Part shown: piece after piece, positions 25,367 to 34,963 of the stretch | Layout: the number at the start of each line of letters is the position of its first letter | Numbering within the stretch: position 1 is the first letter of the stretch | Origin: Scleromatobacter sp038243995 | Lineage (GTDB): Bacteria > Pseudomonadota > Gammaproteobacteria > Burkholderiales > Burkholderiaceae_C | Direction of reading: 5' to 3' | NCBI GenBank assembly: GCA_038243995.1 | Contig: JBBRTV010000008.1 | Span: forward strand, 120,052-184,051 | DNA: 64,000 nucleotides | Notes under the pieces: model-generated | What the model was told of the DNA's origin: nothing | Database searches by the model: none | Seen by the model: the letters and a program-made list of their open reading frames with translations, nothing else | Made by a program: the position numbers and the translations under genes

Positions 25367-26568
25367 GTGCCTGTCCCCTGCCATTGCGGGGCGTCGGCGT
25401 CGACGGGTTCCTCGCGCCGGTCCGCCGTCGCGAGGGCCGCGTCGACGGACGCCTTCAGGCCGCGCCCGAACGTATCGATGTCGAAGCGCCTGGCATTGGC
25501 ATGGCAGGTGCGCGGGTCGAATCCTTCGGCCGCCCGCAGGCGCTCGAATCGCTCCACGGCCGCGGTGAGCGCGACGCTGGTCTGGGGGAAGAACAGGACG
25601 CCCGTGCGGCGGGCGGGATCGGGATGGTCGATCACGGTCTCGACCGCGCCGCCCGCGCCGAACGCGATGACCGGCGTGCCGCAGGCCTGCGCCTCGACGA
25701 GGGTGATGCCGAAGTCTTCCTCGGCGGCGAACACGAAGGCCTGCGCGCGGGCCATCAGGTCGGCCAGTGCCGCGGCCGGCTGGTACCCCAGCAACTCGAT
25801 GTTGGGCACCTGCGCGGCCAGCGTGCGCACGCGCTCGAGATCGGCGCCCTCGCCCACCACGACGAGGCGGCGGCCCGGCATCCGGGCAAAGGCCTCGACG
25901 ATCAGCGGCATGCGCTTGTACGGCACCATGCGCGAGGCCGCGAGGTAGAACGGCTCCTTGTCCAGGCGCAGGGGGAAGCGCGCCACGTCGACGGGCGGAT
26001 ACAGCACTTGCGAGTCGCGCCGATAGGCCTTGAGAACGCGGCGCCCGATGTAGGCGGAGTTGACCAGGAAGCGGTCGACGCCGCAGGCCGAGCGGCCGTC
26101 CCACTGGCGCAGATAGTGCAGCATGCTGCGCGCGATCCACGAGCCCGCGCCGCTGTCCAGGCCGGCTTCGCGCAGGTATTGGTGCTGCAGGTCCCAGGCA
26201 TAGCGCATCGGCGTGTGGACGTAGCTCACGTGGAGCTGGTCCGGGCCGGTGATGACGCCCTTCGCCACCGCATGGTTGGACGACAGCACGAGATCGTAGC
26301 CGGAGAGGTCGAACTGCTCGACGGCCAGCGGCATCAGCGGCAGGTAGCGCCGGAACTTGCGCCGGGCGCCCGGCAGGCCCTGGATGAAGCTGGTCTGCGC
26401 GCGGCGGCCGCCCAGGAAGCCGCGCTGGTCGTCTTCCAGGAAGTCGACCACGCTGAACAGGTCGGCCTGCGGATAGCAGCGCAACATCTGTTCGACGACC
26501 CGTTCGGATCCGGAATAGTCGACCAGCCATTCGTGAACGATGGCGACGCGCAGTGTTTTTGTAGTCAC
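25363..26568 (-). CDS. GT4 family glycosyltransferase (mannosyltransferase-like)
   Basis: A 401-residue GT-B enzyme. The N-terminus RVAIVHEWLVDYSGSERVVE and the stretch YVHTPMRYAWD are characteristic of a subgroup often annotated as mannosyltransferases. The donor domain has YLAASRMVPYKRMPLIVEAF and the E-x7-E motif in AEEDFGITLVEAQACG. It is cytoplasmic, adding a sugar to the lipid-linked repeat. It is coupled by four-base overlaps to the GT4 gene upstream and the GT2 gene downstream. Confidence 0.9.
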   Translation of the reverse strand: MTTKTLRVAIVHEWLVDYSGSERVVEQMLRCYPQADLFSVVDFLEDDQRGFLGGRRAQTSFIQGLPGARRKFRRYLPLMPLAVEQFDLSGYDLVLSSNHAVAKGVITGPDQLHVSYVHTPMRYAWDLQHQYLREAGLDSGAGSWIARSMLHYLRQWDGRSACGVDRFLVNSAYIGRRVLKAYRRDSQVLYPPVDVARFPLRLDKEPFYLAASRMVPYKRMPLIVEAFARMPGRRLVVVGEGADLERVRTLAAQVPNIELLGYQPAAALADLMARAQAFVFAAEEDFGITLVEAQACGTPVIAFGAGGAVETVIDHPDPARRTGVLFFPQTSVALTAAVERFERLRAAEGFDPRTCHANARRFDIDTFGRGLKASVDAALATADRREEPVDADAPQWQGTGT

Positions 26569-27644
26569 ATCAACTCCTCAATGATGTCCAGGTGCATCCG
26601 GGCCCCGCGCTCCCAGGAGAAGCAGGCCAGCCTTCTTTGCGCCGCGGCCGCGAGCCCGGATCGCAGCGCCGCGTCGGTCCAGACGGAGCGGATCGCGGAT
26701 GCGAGTGCGAGCGGGTCGGTCGGGTCGAAATACAGGGCGGCATCCGCGCAGGTCTCGACGACGGCCGGGGCCGTCGACGCGAGCACGGGGCAGCCGCACG
26801 ACATCGCCTCCAGGGGGGGGATGCCGAATCCTTCGTAGAGCGACGGAAAGACGAAGGCGCGGGCGCTGGCGTAGAGCGCCTTCAGTTCGCCGTCGGCCAC
26901 GCGTCCCAGGCACTGCATGGAAGCGGGCCGATCGGCCGGGGCGCCGGCCAGGCCGGGGGTGAGGTCGCCCACCACGACGCAGCGCGGCGCGTCGGCGCCC
27001 ATGAGCGCCAGGGCGCGTTCTATGAGCGCGAAGTTCTTGCTCGGCGTCGGGCTGCTCACGGCCAGCAGGAAGGGCTGGTCGCGCAGCGCATGGCGATCCA
27101 GCACCGAGAAATCGGGCGCGATCGCCGTCATGTGCTGCCAGCCTTCGGTCACCAGGCGCAATCGCGCGGGCGGAGCGCCGAAGCAGGCGCGGGCCTCGGC
27201 CGCACCGAAGCCGGAGACCGCCAGCACGCGCGCCGCCCGCCGCGCCAGCACGCTGACCAGGCCGCGATAGCCCCAGCGGAACGCCGGGCGATAGCTCTGC
27301 GGCACCCGCAACACGGCCGCGTCATGGAGGGTGACGATCTGCCGGCGCAGCGCCAGCGGTCCGGTGAAGCCGAAGCCCAGCAGCAGTCCCCGGCTGACGC
27401 GCCGCGGGAGGTCGACCTGCTCCCAGGCGTGGCCGGTGCGGCGCCCGACCGTTTCGAAGGCGATGTGTTGCAGCGGCGGCGCGATCGTCCCGGCGGGTGC
27501 GAGCAGCGTGCACGGCAGTCCGGCGAGGGTCGACGAGGGCAGCAGGCGGTCCAGCGCGGCGAGGGTTTCGCGCGCGTAGCGCTGCACGCCCGTCAGCGGT
27601 TGGCCGAGGAAGCGTCCGTTGATGAACAGGGCGCCCGCGGTCAT
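26565..27644 (-). CDS. GT4 family glycosyltransferase
   Basis: A 359-residue GT-B enzyme. It opens with LFINGRFLGQPLTGVQRYARETL. It has LLAVSSPTPSKNFALIERAL and the E-x7-E motif in FPSLYEGFGIPPLEAMSCG. The gene starts inside the stop of the polymerase gene (ATGA overlap). It should add one residue of the EPS repeat; nothing in the sequence fixes the donor. Confidence 0.9.
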   Translation of the reverse strand: MTAGALFINGRFLGQPLTGVQRYARETLAALDRLLPSSTLAGLPCTLLAPAGTIAPPLQHIAFETVGRRTGHAWEQVDLPRRVSRGLLLGFGFTGPLALRRQIVTLHDAAVLRVPQSYRPAFRWGYRGLVSVLARRAARVLAVSGFGAAEARACFGAPPARLRLVTEGWQHMTAIAPDFSVLDRHALRDQPFLLAVSSPTPSKNFALIERALALMGADAPRCVVVGDLTPGLAGAPADRPASMQCLGRVADGELKALYASARAFVFPSLYEGFGIPPLEAMSCGCPVLASTAPAVVETCADAALYFDPTDPLALASAIRSVWTDAALRSGLAAAAQRRLACFSWERGARMHLDIIEELM

Positions 27645-29074
27645 GCCGACATCGCCTCGGTCGGCCGGCAGCCGGGCCAGGCCGCGCGCCGGGCCGACGG
27701 CGCGCGCGCGGCGGCCAGCGGCACCGCGGCGAGGGCCGCGTAGACGTAGAACGCCAGGCCACGGTCGAAGACGGACGCCGAGACCGCGGCCGCGCAGAGC
27801 GCCGCGGCGAAGGCGTGCCGGAAGGCGCGCCGGATGCGCCGCGCCTCGGGCTGACCGGCGTCGCCAGGGGCCGAGACGCGATACACGTTCCACACGAAGA
27901 TCGCGTAGAGCGTGGTGCCGACCAACCCCAGGTTCGAAAGCAACATCACGATATAGGAGGACGCGCGGGTCGAGCCCAGCCCGACGCCGAGGCCGCCGGT
28001 GTCGACCAGGTTCTTCAGGCCTTGCAGGTTCCAGCGCATGCGCTCTTCGCCCGAGTGGCTGTGCAGCTTCTGGCCGAGCACCTTGTCGTAGAAGCCTTCG
28101 AGCCTGGCCGACGCGCCCGCCTTGAAGATCACGAGGGCACCGAGGACGACGACCCCGAGGACGCCCAGCACGAGCGCGACTCGCCAGAGCCTGCGCGAAT
28201 CGGCGTGCACGGCCTGGCGGGCGCGCAGCGCGCCGACGCCTGCAAGGTAGAGGGCGAGTGCGACATAGCCGGTCGACGAAGTCGCCAGCAACAGCGCGCC
28301 CAGCAGTCCCAGCGCCAGCAGCCCCACCCAGCGTGCGCGGTCGCCGTGCATCCACAAGGCGAACACGAACGCGAACACGGGCAGCGTGTAGGCGGCGAAT
28401 GCGGAGGCCTCCGAGAACGTTCCAGTGATCCGTTGCAGGCCGCCCTGGTCGCCGCCCACCATGACGGCGTAGCCCCCGTTGCGCACCAGGGACAGCCCCG
28501 TGTTCAGTCCCAGATAGGTCTCGCCCAGGTTCAGCACGATGCAGAGGGCGAGCAGGGAGCCCAGCACCGCCATGGCGCGCCGCATGCCGGCCATGCCGCC
28601 GGCCAGGCGCGCGAGTCGCCCGGCGCAGGCGAACACGAGCAGCCCGGCCAGGGCGTAGGCCGGCTGCGTCAGGTTGCCGGAGACGGGTTGCAGCCGGGAC
28701 ATCAGGACGATAGGCCGGCCCGTGCTCGCCCGTTGCGAGACATAGACGAACTCGTCGCCCGCGAACAGGCGGGGCAGGAAGAACGCCGTCAACAGTCCCC
28801 ACCCGATGCACAGGGCCAGCCAGAAGGCGGGCGGCATCGCCGCGCCGGCGGCTGCGGGCGCTATCGGCTGCGCAGCGCCGGCACGCCACGCGGCCCAGGC
28901 CAGGAACGGCAGCGATGCCATCGCCGGGGTCAGCGGGTTGCCCCCGAGCGCAGTGAAGATCGCCGCGGCACCGGCCCCGAACAGGCTCCACACCAAGGTC
29001 CATGCGACGGCCGACGATGGCGTCGTGAAGAGGCCCGCCAGAACGACGAGCGCGGCGAAGAACGTGACCGTCAT
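27641..29074 (-). CDS. O-antigen ligase/polymerase-like membrane protein (Wzy candidate)
   Basis: A 477-residue integral membrane protein with about eleven hydrophobic helices. A larger periplasmic loop lies before the last helices (about residues 305-375), containing FYDKVLGQKLHSHSGEERMRWNL and GLGVGLGSTRASS. That is the position and flavour of the catalytic loop in the Wzy/WaaL fold. Within a cluster that also has a flippase, EpsF and EpsG, it is the probable EPS polymerase joining repeat units in the periplasm. A ligase role is possible but no lipid A genes are nearby. Confidence 0.82.
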   Translation of the reverse strand: MTVTFFAALVVLAGLFTTPSSAVAWTLVWSLFGAGAAAIFTALGGNPLTPAMASLPFLAWAAWRAGAAQPIAPAAAGAAMPPAFWLALCIGWGLLTAFFLPRLFAGDEFVYVSQRASTGRPIVLMSRLQPVSGNLTQPAYALAGLLVFACAGRLARLAGGMAGMRRAMAVLGSLLALCIVLNLGETYLGLNTGLSLVRNGGYAVMVGGDQGGLQRITGTFSEASAFAAYTLPVFAFVFALWMHGDRARWVGLLALGLLGALLLATSSTGYVALALYLAGVGALRARQAVHADSRRLWRVALVLGVLGVVVLGALVIFKAGASARLEGFYDKVLGQKLHSHSGEERMRWNLQGLKNLVDTGGLGVGLGSTRASSYIVMLLSNLGLVGTTLYAIFVWNVYRVSAPGDAGQPEARRIRRAFRHAFAAALCAAAVSASVFDRGLAFYVYAALAAVPLAAARAPSARRAAWPGCRPTEAMSA

Positions 29075-29119
29075 GTGCCACTCTCCGCCGGCGCGTTGCC
29101 CGCGCTTGTCGATCGGCTG

Positions 29120-30499
29120 CTAGAGGACATGGCGCTGCCAGTCGTCGACCTGGGCGGGCGCCTCGAAGCCGCGCAGGTAGACCGGCAGTGCGCCCACCTT
29201 CAAGGCCAGGCCGTCCGCGCGCCGGTCGCCGCCGACCATGGACAGCGCGCGCCCCATGGCGTCGATGCCTTCCGCCTGCCGCAGGAAGCCGGACAGCGTG
29301 ACCGGACGCTCCGTCTCGTCGGCGTTCCACAAGGCGAGCCGCGACTGCGCGCCCGAGCGGAACAGGAAGCCCTGCAGGCCTTCGGTGGGCCGATGCATAC
29401 CGATCACTTGCGACTGCAGGCTCCAGTCACCCAGTTCGCGCGCCAGCACGCGGAAGGTCTCGTAGGCGGGCCTGCGGCGTCCGGCGCGACCGATCAGGCC
29501 GTACGTTCCCTCTCCCACATCCGCCGAGGAGAACCAGCACAAGGCCTCGACGCCGGCGGCCTCCGCGACGATGAAGGCGCGCGGCAGCCGCGCGGCCTGC
29601 AGCTCTTCGCTCACGAAGCGCGGCGGCTCGGTGCCGACGGGCCAGCCCCATTCGGTGAACCAGATCTGCGGCCGGTGCTCCAGGCGTTCCTGGCCGCGAT
29701 CGCGCAGGCGCCGCACCGCGGAGACCAGCGAGGCATCGTCGTCGGCGATGCGATGCGGCTTCATCCATTCGGCTTGCGGATGGGTGGTGCGCTCCGGGCC
29801 GTGCGGATCGTACGGATGCACGGCGAAGCCGTCGATGGCGGGCGGCAGGCCGGCATCCAGGTAGCGGTAGTGCGTGATCCACATGTCGTCGTCCGAGAGC
29901 AGGCGGATCGATGCATCGACGCTCTTGACCTTGTCGACGGCGGCCCGGGCGAGCTTCAGGTAGTGGTCGAGCCACGGCGACGGCGGGCGGCCGCTCCAGT
30001 CGCCGCCCATCTGCTTGTGGAGAAAGCTGCTGTGCGGCTCGTTGCCGATCTCGAGCACGAAGCGCACGCCGGCCTCGCGCAGCATGCGGGCGACGGCGAC
30101 GGCGAAGCTCGCGAAAGCCGCCGGATCGGTATGCCGGAAGGGCGCGCTCGCGGAAGGCGGGTACGCCGACTCGTTCGACAGCACGAGCAGGAACACGACG
30201 CCGATGTCGTGCTCGCGGTAGAAGGCCAGCCGCTCGCGCCAGGCCGCGGGACCGGACTCGTAACGGCCGGCCTCGGGTTCGAGCACGCGCCAGGGCACGT
30301 AGTCGCGCACCCAGCGCACGCCGATCTCGCGCAGCATGGGCAGGTCGTGCAGGGGTTGGCCCTGGCCGAACTTGACGTTCAGGCCCAGGCCGTCGCGCAG
30401 GCGCCGACCCGCGGCCGGAGCGGGCGCGCCGTCGGCTGCCCGCGCCCAGGCCGGCAGCGCCGCGAGTCCGACGAGTGCGTCGCGTCGATTCATCTTCAT
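29120..30499 (-). CDS. Exported clan GH-A glycosidase (GH39-like) of the EPS operon
   Basis: A 459-residue protein with a Tat-like leader (MNRRDALVGLAALPAWARA) and a TIM-barrel. The acid/base is E154 in LEIGNEP and the nucleophile E283 in WFTEWGWP, which is the clan GH-A arrangement. WVRDYVPWRVLEP resembles the first strand region of GH39/GH5-like enzymes. A small beta-sandwich domain follows (about 360-459). Located between EpsG and the polymerase, it may trim or release EPS in the periplasm, as glycosidases in other EPS operons do. The cleaved bond cannot be predicted. Confidence 0.82.
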   Translation of the reverse strand: MKMNRRDALVGLAALPAWARAADGAPAPAAGRRLRDGLGLNVKFGQGQPLHDLPMLREIGVRWVRDYVPWRVLEPEAGRYESGPAAWRERLAFYREHDIGVVFLLVLSNESAYPPSASAPFRHTDPAAFASFAVAVARMLREAGVRFVLEIGNEPHSSFLHKQMGGDWSGRPPSPWLDHYLKLARAAVDKVKSVDASIRLLSDDDMWITHYRYLDAGLPPAIDGFAVHPYDPHGPERTTHPQAEWMKPHRIADDDASLVSAVRRLRDRGQERLEHRPQIWFTEWGWPVGTEPPRFVSEELQAARLPRAFIVAEAAGVEALCWFSSADVGEGTYGLIGRAGRRRPAYETFRVLARELGDWSLQSQVIGMHRPTEGLQGFLFRSGAQSRLALWNADETERPVTLSGFLRQAEGIDAMGRALSMVGGDRRADGLALKVGALPVYLRGFEAPAQVDDWQRHVL

Positions 30500-30502
30500 G
30501 GC

Positions 30503-31375
30503 TCAGCCTCGGTTGAGCAGGGCGCCCACCATGTCGACGCCCGCGGCACGCAGGTTGTCCACCAGCGATCGGTTGGCCTGCACGGTCGACCGATTGCGGC
30601 AGCTCACCAGGACGGCTTCGCCGCATTGCGCGGCCGCCAGCTGGGCGTCGCTCGCCTGCGCCCAGGCCGGGGTGTCGACGACGATCATGTCGAAGCGCGC
30701 GCGCAGCGACTCCATCAGCAGGCCGAGCGATCCAGGCCCGAGCAGTTCCTGCGGATTCGGGGCCTGCGCGCCGGCGCACAGCACGCCCAGCATCGGGTGC
30801 GGGGCGCTGCGCAGCAGCTCGTCGAGCTTGCAGCGGCCGATCAGCAGGCCCGTCACGCCCTGGCGCGGCTGCTGGTGGAAGAGCTTGTGCTGGCTGGGCT
30901 GCCGCAGATCGAGGTCGATCACCAGCGTGCGCAGCCGCGCCTGCGCCAACAGGACGGCGAGATTGGCCGCGACGAAGCTGCGCCCGTCGCCCCGCTCCGC
31001 GCTGACGACCGCGATCGCACGCGCGCCGTCGAGGGCGGCACGACCCGGCATCAACAGCCGCGTGCGCAGGTCGCGGAACGACTCTGCCGCGCGGTCGCCC
31101 GGGTTCAACGCCGTGAACACCTGCCGCGCGACGGCGCCCGGCTTCAGCGGCCAGTCGAAGGCGTGCTGGCGCGCCAGCGCCTGGACGAGACGATTCCGGT
31201 CGATCAATCCGAGCTTCAACGCGGCCTCGCCGAACGCCAGGCCGGACGCCCGCTGCTCGGCCAGGATCCTCGCCTCGTCGTCCGCCTGGATCGCGCCGAG
31301 CGCACGCAGGTGTTCTCCGATGGAGTAAGTCCCGGAGCGGGTATTCAGGTGGGGCCCGTCCTGCGGCTTGTTCAT
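30503..31375 (-). CDS. epsG: EpsG-like chain-length/tyrosine-kinase-type ATPase
   Basis: A 290-residue cytoplasmic ATPase of the BY-kinase family. The N-terminal 90 residues form a small domain (IGEHLRALGAIQADDEARILAEQ) typical of the EpsG subgroup. Walker A is SAERGDGRSFVAANLA, with Arg where Lys is common; I believe this is normal for EpsG-type proteins. Walker A-prime is VIDLDLRQP and Walker B is MIVVDTP. The C-terminus lacks a tyrosine-rich cluster, so autophosphorylation may be absent. It overlaps EpsF by four bases; the two should form the chain-length-control complex. Confidence 0.85.
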   Translation of the reverse strand: MNKPQDGPHLNTRSGTYSIGEHLRALGAIQADDEARILAEQRASGLAFGEAALKLGLIDRNRLVQALARQHAFDWPLKPGAVARQVFTALNPGDRAAESFRDLRTRLLMPGRAALDGARAIAVVSAERGDGRSFVAANLAVLLAQARLRTLVIDLDLRQPSQHKLFHQQPRQGVTGLLIGRCKLDELLRSAPHPMLGVLCAGAQAPNPQELLGPGSLGLLMESLRARFDMIVVDTPAWAQASDAQLAAAQCGEAVLVSCRNRSTVQANRSLVDNLRAAGVDMVGALLNRG

Positions 31376-32853
31376 GTGCTTCGTCCCAGGGCCTGGCCCG
31401 ATGCGCGAGCGAACCAGCCGGATCGGCGCGGCGACTCGAACGACAGGCGGGGAATGGCGGCGAGCAGCGGCAGGTCGAGCAGCGCGGTCACGTCGTCGCC
31501 CTGACGCATGATCGGACGGCGCTGCTCGGCGACGAACGCGCCTCCCGTGCCGAGCAGCAGGCCGCCGAGCACGGTGAACGCGAGCGCCAGCACGAGCGGC
31601 GGACGCGTCGGGTCGATCGGCGCCGAGGCCGCCGCGAGCAGGCGCGAAGCGGACAGCTGCGAATCGTTGCGGGCTGCCGCCAGGTCGTGGTGTTCCTGGG
31701 CCTGGTTGTAGGCGCGCTGGGCGACGTCGACGTCCTGCTGCAGCACGCCGAGTTGCTCGCGCGCCTGCTTCAGGGCCATGACGCGATCGCGTTGCTCGCG
31801 CAGCAACGCCTGCACGGCGCGGCCGCTGCCGCTCGCGCTGCGCGACGAGAGCTCGACGGACTGCGTGATGCGCAGCGCCTCGCCGTCCAGCCGGCGCTGC
31901 AGCTCTTCGATCTGTTGCTGCTGCGCGATCACCTGCGGATGCATCGCACCGAGCCGCGTCGACATGTCGGCCATCTGCGCCCGCTGGCGCGCGAGGTCGG
32001 TGGAGAGATCCTGGACGACTTTCGCCTGCATCACGTCGGGCGAATTGCCCGGGTTGGCCGAGGCGGTTCCGCTGCGCGCGGCGACATCGGCGCCATGGGC
32101 CCGGGCCTGGGTCGCGGCCAGGGCCATCTCGCCCATCAGCACGCTCTCCAGGTCGGCGCCCTCCTGCACGGCGACGACGCCGTTCTCGCGCTGGAAGCGC
32201 GAGCGCGCGGCCTGTGCAGATTGCAGCTTCGCGCGCACCTGTTCCACCTGCTCCGAGAAGAAGCGCACCGTCTGCAGGGTCGGCGCGACGGACTGGTCGA
32301 CCGCGACATCGAGGTAGGCCCGCGCGATCGCGTTGGCGAGCAGCCCGGCCTGCACCGGGTCGCGGTAATCCACCTGGATCATCACCACGTTGCTGCTGAT
32401 CGCCGCGGGCTGCACGTTGACGGCCTTGGCCAGCCACTTCAGCAGCCAGCCGGCGTACTCGACTTTGCCCTTGGTCTCCTTGCGCCAGCGCGCCTCGCGT
32501 TCGGCGGCGAGACCGGCGGCGACCTCCCGCTCGGGCGTGGCGAGCGCGGGCGGCTGCGATCCGGCCGCCGGTGCCAGCAGGCCCAGCGCGACCAGCATGC
32601 GGCGCATGACCACTTCGCTGCGGATCACGTCCATCTCGGTGGTCACCACGGTCGTCGGCGTGGGGGCCGAGTCGCGGATCGAGTCGAGCAGGCGCTCGAC
32701 GCCGCGGCTGTCGATGATCACTTCGGCCGTCGCCCGCCAGTTCGGCGCCAGCACCAGGTAGGCCGCCAGGACGAGCGCGCTCAGGCTGGCCGCGAGGCCG
32801 AGCGGCCACCGCCAGTGGCTGCGCAGGACGGACAGGGCACGCGAGATGTTCAC
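31372..32853 (-). CDS. epsF: EpsF-like polysaccharide co-polymerase (Wzz/chain-length determinant)
   Basis: A 493-residue inner-membrane protein with the PCP layout. An N-terminal membrane helix (about 16-36) is followed by a Wzz domain (NWRATAEVIIDSRGVERLL). Then comes a long periplasmic coiled-coil region (about 200-400, with many Gln/Ala/Arg heptads) and a second helix near 425-445. A short cytoplasmic tail follows, to meet the EpsG ATPase. It regulates polymer length in Wzy-dependent EPS synthesis. It lies 60 bases after the GT4 gene and is coupled to epsG. Confidence 0.88.
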   Translation of the reverse strand: MNISRALSVLRSHWRWPLGLAASLSALVLAAYLVLAPNWRATAEVIIDSRGVERLLDSIRDSAPTPTTVVTTEMDVIRSEVVMRRMLVALGLLAPAAGSQPPALATPEREVAAGLAAEREARWRKETKGKVEYAGWLLKWLAKAVNVQPAAISSNVVMIQVDYRDPVQAGLLANAIARAYLDVAVDQSVAPTLQTVRFFSEQVEQVRAKLQSAQAARSRFQRENGVVAVQEGADLESVLMGEMALAATQARAHGADVAARSGTASANPGNSPDVMQAKVVQDLSTDLARQRAQMADMSTRLGAMHPQVIAQQQQIEELQRRLDGEALRITQSVELSSRSASGSGRAVQALLREQRDRVMALKQAREQLGVLQQDVDVAQRAYNQAQEHHDLAAARNDSQLSASRLLAAASAPIDPTRPPLVLALAFTVLGGLLLGTGGAFVAEQRRPIMRQGDDVTALLDLPLLAAIPRLSFESPRRSGWFARASGQALGRST

Positions 32854-32913
32854 GGGTTCACCACCGGAGAGGAAAGACGGGCCAGCGTTCGGATGGCGAT
32901 GGCGGCCGCAGTT

Positions 32914-34065
32914 TCAGGCGCCGAGTTCACGGACCACCTCCTGCGCGCTCGTCGCATCCGGGGCCGGCGCCTGGGCCTGGCGCCGGGGCGCCACGCCATA
33001 GTTCTCGACGACGCCCATCGAGAAGCGTTCGGCGCTGAAACGCCGCCGCGCCTCTTCGCGCGCAGCCGTGCCCAGTCGTGCACCCAGCGCCGGGTCGTCG
33101 AGCAGGCGCGACACGCTTTCGGCGAGCGACCACTCATCCCGGGCGATCAGGCCGGTTCGCCCGTGTTCGACGAGGTCGGCGTGCGCCGGCGTGTCGATCG
33201 CGATGCAGGCCCGGCCGAGCGCCATGGCCTGGGCGAGGAGCAGGGGAAGTCGGGGATCGGGCGTCGCCGCCACGAAGATGCTGGCCTGCGCGAGAACTTC
33301 CCGCGCCGCGCCCTGCGGCGCGAGGGGCAGGACGGCGCATCCGGCGGCCTCGAGCTGGTCGCGCGAGGCCCCGGTGCAGGGGCCGAGCCACTTGAACTGC
33401 AGGCCGTGGGCGGCGCTGGAAAGGATCACCGCCAGGTGGGCGACGCGTGCCGAACCGGCCCGGCTCGGCGCATACGCCCCGGCGACCACCACGGGCCGGA
33501 TCGGCGGCGCGCAGGCATCATCGAAGAACACGCTGTCCACCACCGGGTTGGCATCACGCGATGCCAGGCCCCAGCCGCGCAGTCGCCTGGCCTCGTGGTC
33601 GCTGGTGGCGATGAGGACGGCCCGGCCCGGCGCGCCGGGCCCGCCGTCCGCGCGCGTGCCGGCCGGGCCGTAGCGCGTGGCCGCCAGCCAGGGCAGCAAG
33701 GGCAACAGCCGGGAGCCGTGCGGCGAGACGAAGGTGAGCGGCGCCGCGCCCCAGGACCGCGTCTCGAGCATGCCGAGCATCCAGGGGCGCAGGCCGTGGA
33801 AGTGCACGCTGGCAACGTCGGCGCCGGCGGGCGCGAAGCGGCGCATCGCGGCGCGCAGCGCAAGCCACGGCGCCAGCGCGCCCGCCGGTGCGGGCACGCG
33901 CGTCACGCCGACCTCGCGCGGGATCAGGGCCAGCGCAGCCGGATTGGCCGCTTCGTCCAGCATGAGCACGTGCTGCCGCACACCTTGCGACAGCAGGTAC
34001 TCGATGCTGGGCACGAGAAAGCCCGCGACACCCTCGGTGACGCGTCCGACGACGTGCAACATCAT
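32914..34065 (-). CDS. GT4-like glycosyltransferase with degenerate E-x7-E motif
   Basis: A 383-residue GT-B protein starting HVVGRVTEGVAGFLVPSIEYLL. The C-terminal donor domain has VFVAATPDPRLPLLLAQAMALG in parts, where the first glutamate of the E-x7-E motif is not present. TPAHADLVEHGRTGLIA and RRRFSAERF complete the GT4 fold. The missing acid suggests an unusual mechanism or a non-catalytic accessory role. It begins inside the stop of the sugar-transferase gene (ATGA), so it probably adds the second sugar, immediately after the priming step. Confidence 0.8.
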   Translation of the reverse strand: MMLHVVGRVTEGVAGFLVPSIEYLLSQGVRQHVLMLDEAANPAALALIPREVGVTRVPAPAGALAPWLALRAAMRRFAPAGADVASVHFHGLRPWMLGMLETRSWGAAPLTFVSPHGSRLLPLLPWLAATRYGPAGTRADGGPGAPGRAVLIATSDHEARRLRGWGLASRDANPVVDSVFFDDACAPPIRPVVVAGAYAPSRAGSARVAHLAVILSSAAHGLQFKWLGPCTGASRDQLEAAGCAVLPLAPQGAAREVLAQASIFVAATPDPRLPLLLAQAMALGRACIAIDTPAHADLVEHGRTGLIARDEWSLAESVSRLLDDPALGARLGTAAREEARRRFSAERFSMGVVENYGVAPRRQAQAPAPDATSAQEVVRELGA

Positions 34066-34754
34066 CGCGCACCCGCGCCGCGCAGCACCACGAACACGGT
34101 GCGCCAGAGGATCCGGAGGTCGAACGCCAGCGAACGCTGCTCGACGTAGCGGCAGTCGAGCGCCACGCGCTGCGCGTAGTCCAGGTCGTTGCGTCCGCTC
34201 ACCTGCCAGAGGCCCGTCATCCCGGGCGCGACATTCAGGTAGTGCCAGCGGACGACGCCGTAGCGAGACAGCTCGGGCACCGTGATCGGCCGCGGACCGA
34301 CGAGGGCCATCTGCCCCGCGAGCACATTGAACAACTGCGGCAACTCATCGAGGCTGGTGCGACGCAGGAACTGGCCCACCGGCGTGATGCGGGGATCGTT
34401 CGCGAGCTTCTGGTCGCGTGCCCATTCCTCGCGCGCCGTCGCGTCCCCGGCCAGCAGCGCCTCGAGGCGCTCCCGCGAGTCGCGCACCATCGTGCGGAAC
34501 TTGAGGCAGCGGAACAGCCGCCCCTGGCGTCCCACGCGGTAGTGGCCGAACAGGATAGGCGCGCCGTCCTCGCGCCAGATGCGCCATGCGATCCAGGCGA
34601 GCAGGGGCGAGAGCGCGACGATCAGCAAGAGTGCCGCGAGGCGATTCGCCGCACTGCGCGCGAACTCCGCGACCGCGCCGTCGTCGCCGAGGCGGCCACG
34701 CACTTCCGAGGCGACAGTCAGTGCTTGCAATGCGGTACCACTCGTCTCTGACAT
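34062..34754 (-). CDS. Priming sugar transferase (polyprenyl-phosphate glycosyl-1-phosphate transferase)
   Basis: A 230-residue bacterial sugar transferase. One membrane segment lies at about 38-58. The catalytic domain follows, with KFRTM, RTSLDELPQLFNVL, VGPRP and PGMTGLWQVSGR. It lacks the four-helix N-terminal domain of WbaP, so it is a minimal PglC-like form. It attaches the first sugar phosphate to undecaprenyl phosphate and is the first gene of the minus-strand EPS operon. Confidence 0.93.
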   Translation of the reverse strand: MSETSGTALQALTVASEVRGRLGDDGAVAEFARSAANRLAALLLIVALSPLLAWIAWRIWREDGAPILFGHYRVGRQGRLFRCLKFRTMVRDSRERLEALLAGDATAREEWARDQKLANDPRITPVGQFLRRTSLDELPQLFNVLAGQMALVGPRPITVPELSRYGVVRWHYLNVAPGMTGLWQVSGRNDLDYAQRVALDCRYVEQRSLAFDLRILWRTVFVVLRGAGAR

Positions 34755-34963
34755 GACAGGCCTCTAACCGTGAAAACAGCATCAGCTTAGTTGCTCGACG
34801 ATGAATAAATGGTGAACCGGCGCCTAGGCCGCGCGGCTTGTCGCGGTGTCATCAAACGAGCGCTTTGCATCGCCACACTGCAGTCCGTTGCCACGTTCCG
34901 TCGGCAATGGCGGACTCCGCGTGCGCCCAACCAGACCCTCGTGCGGGGTCGCGCTGGAAGAGT
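34755..34963. promoter_or_regulatory. Divergent promoter region of the two EPS operons
   Basis: These 209 bases separate the priming transferase and the plus-strand acyltransferase, so both EPS operons must be transcribed from here. The stretch next to the transferase start is AT-richer than its surroundings (34755-34815), as expected for a promoter. I cannot assign -35/-10 boxes. It is the likely target of the EpsA-like regulator. Confidence 0.45.

Noticed and set aside
30503..31375. Walker A lysine replaced by arginine in EpsG as a sign of inactivity
   Set aside because: From family knowledge, a GxGRS loop seems to be common in EpsG-type proteins, so I do not treat it as a defect.
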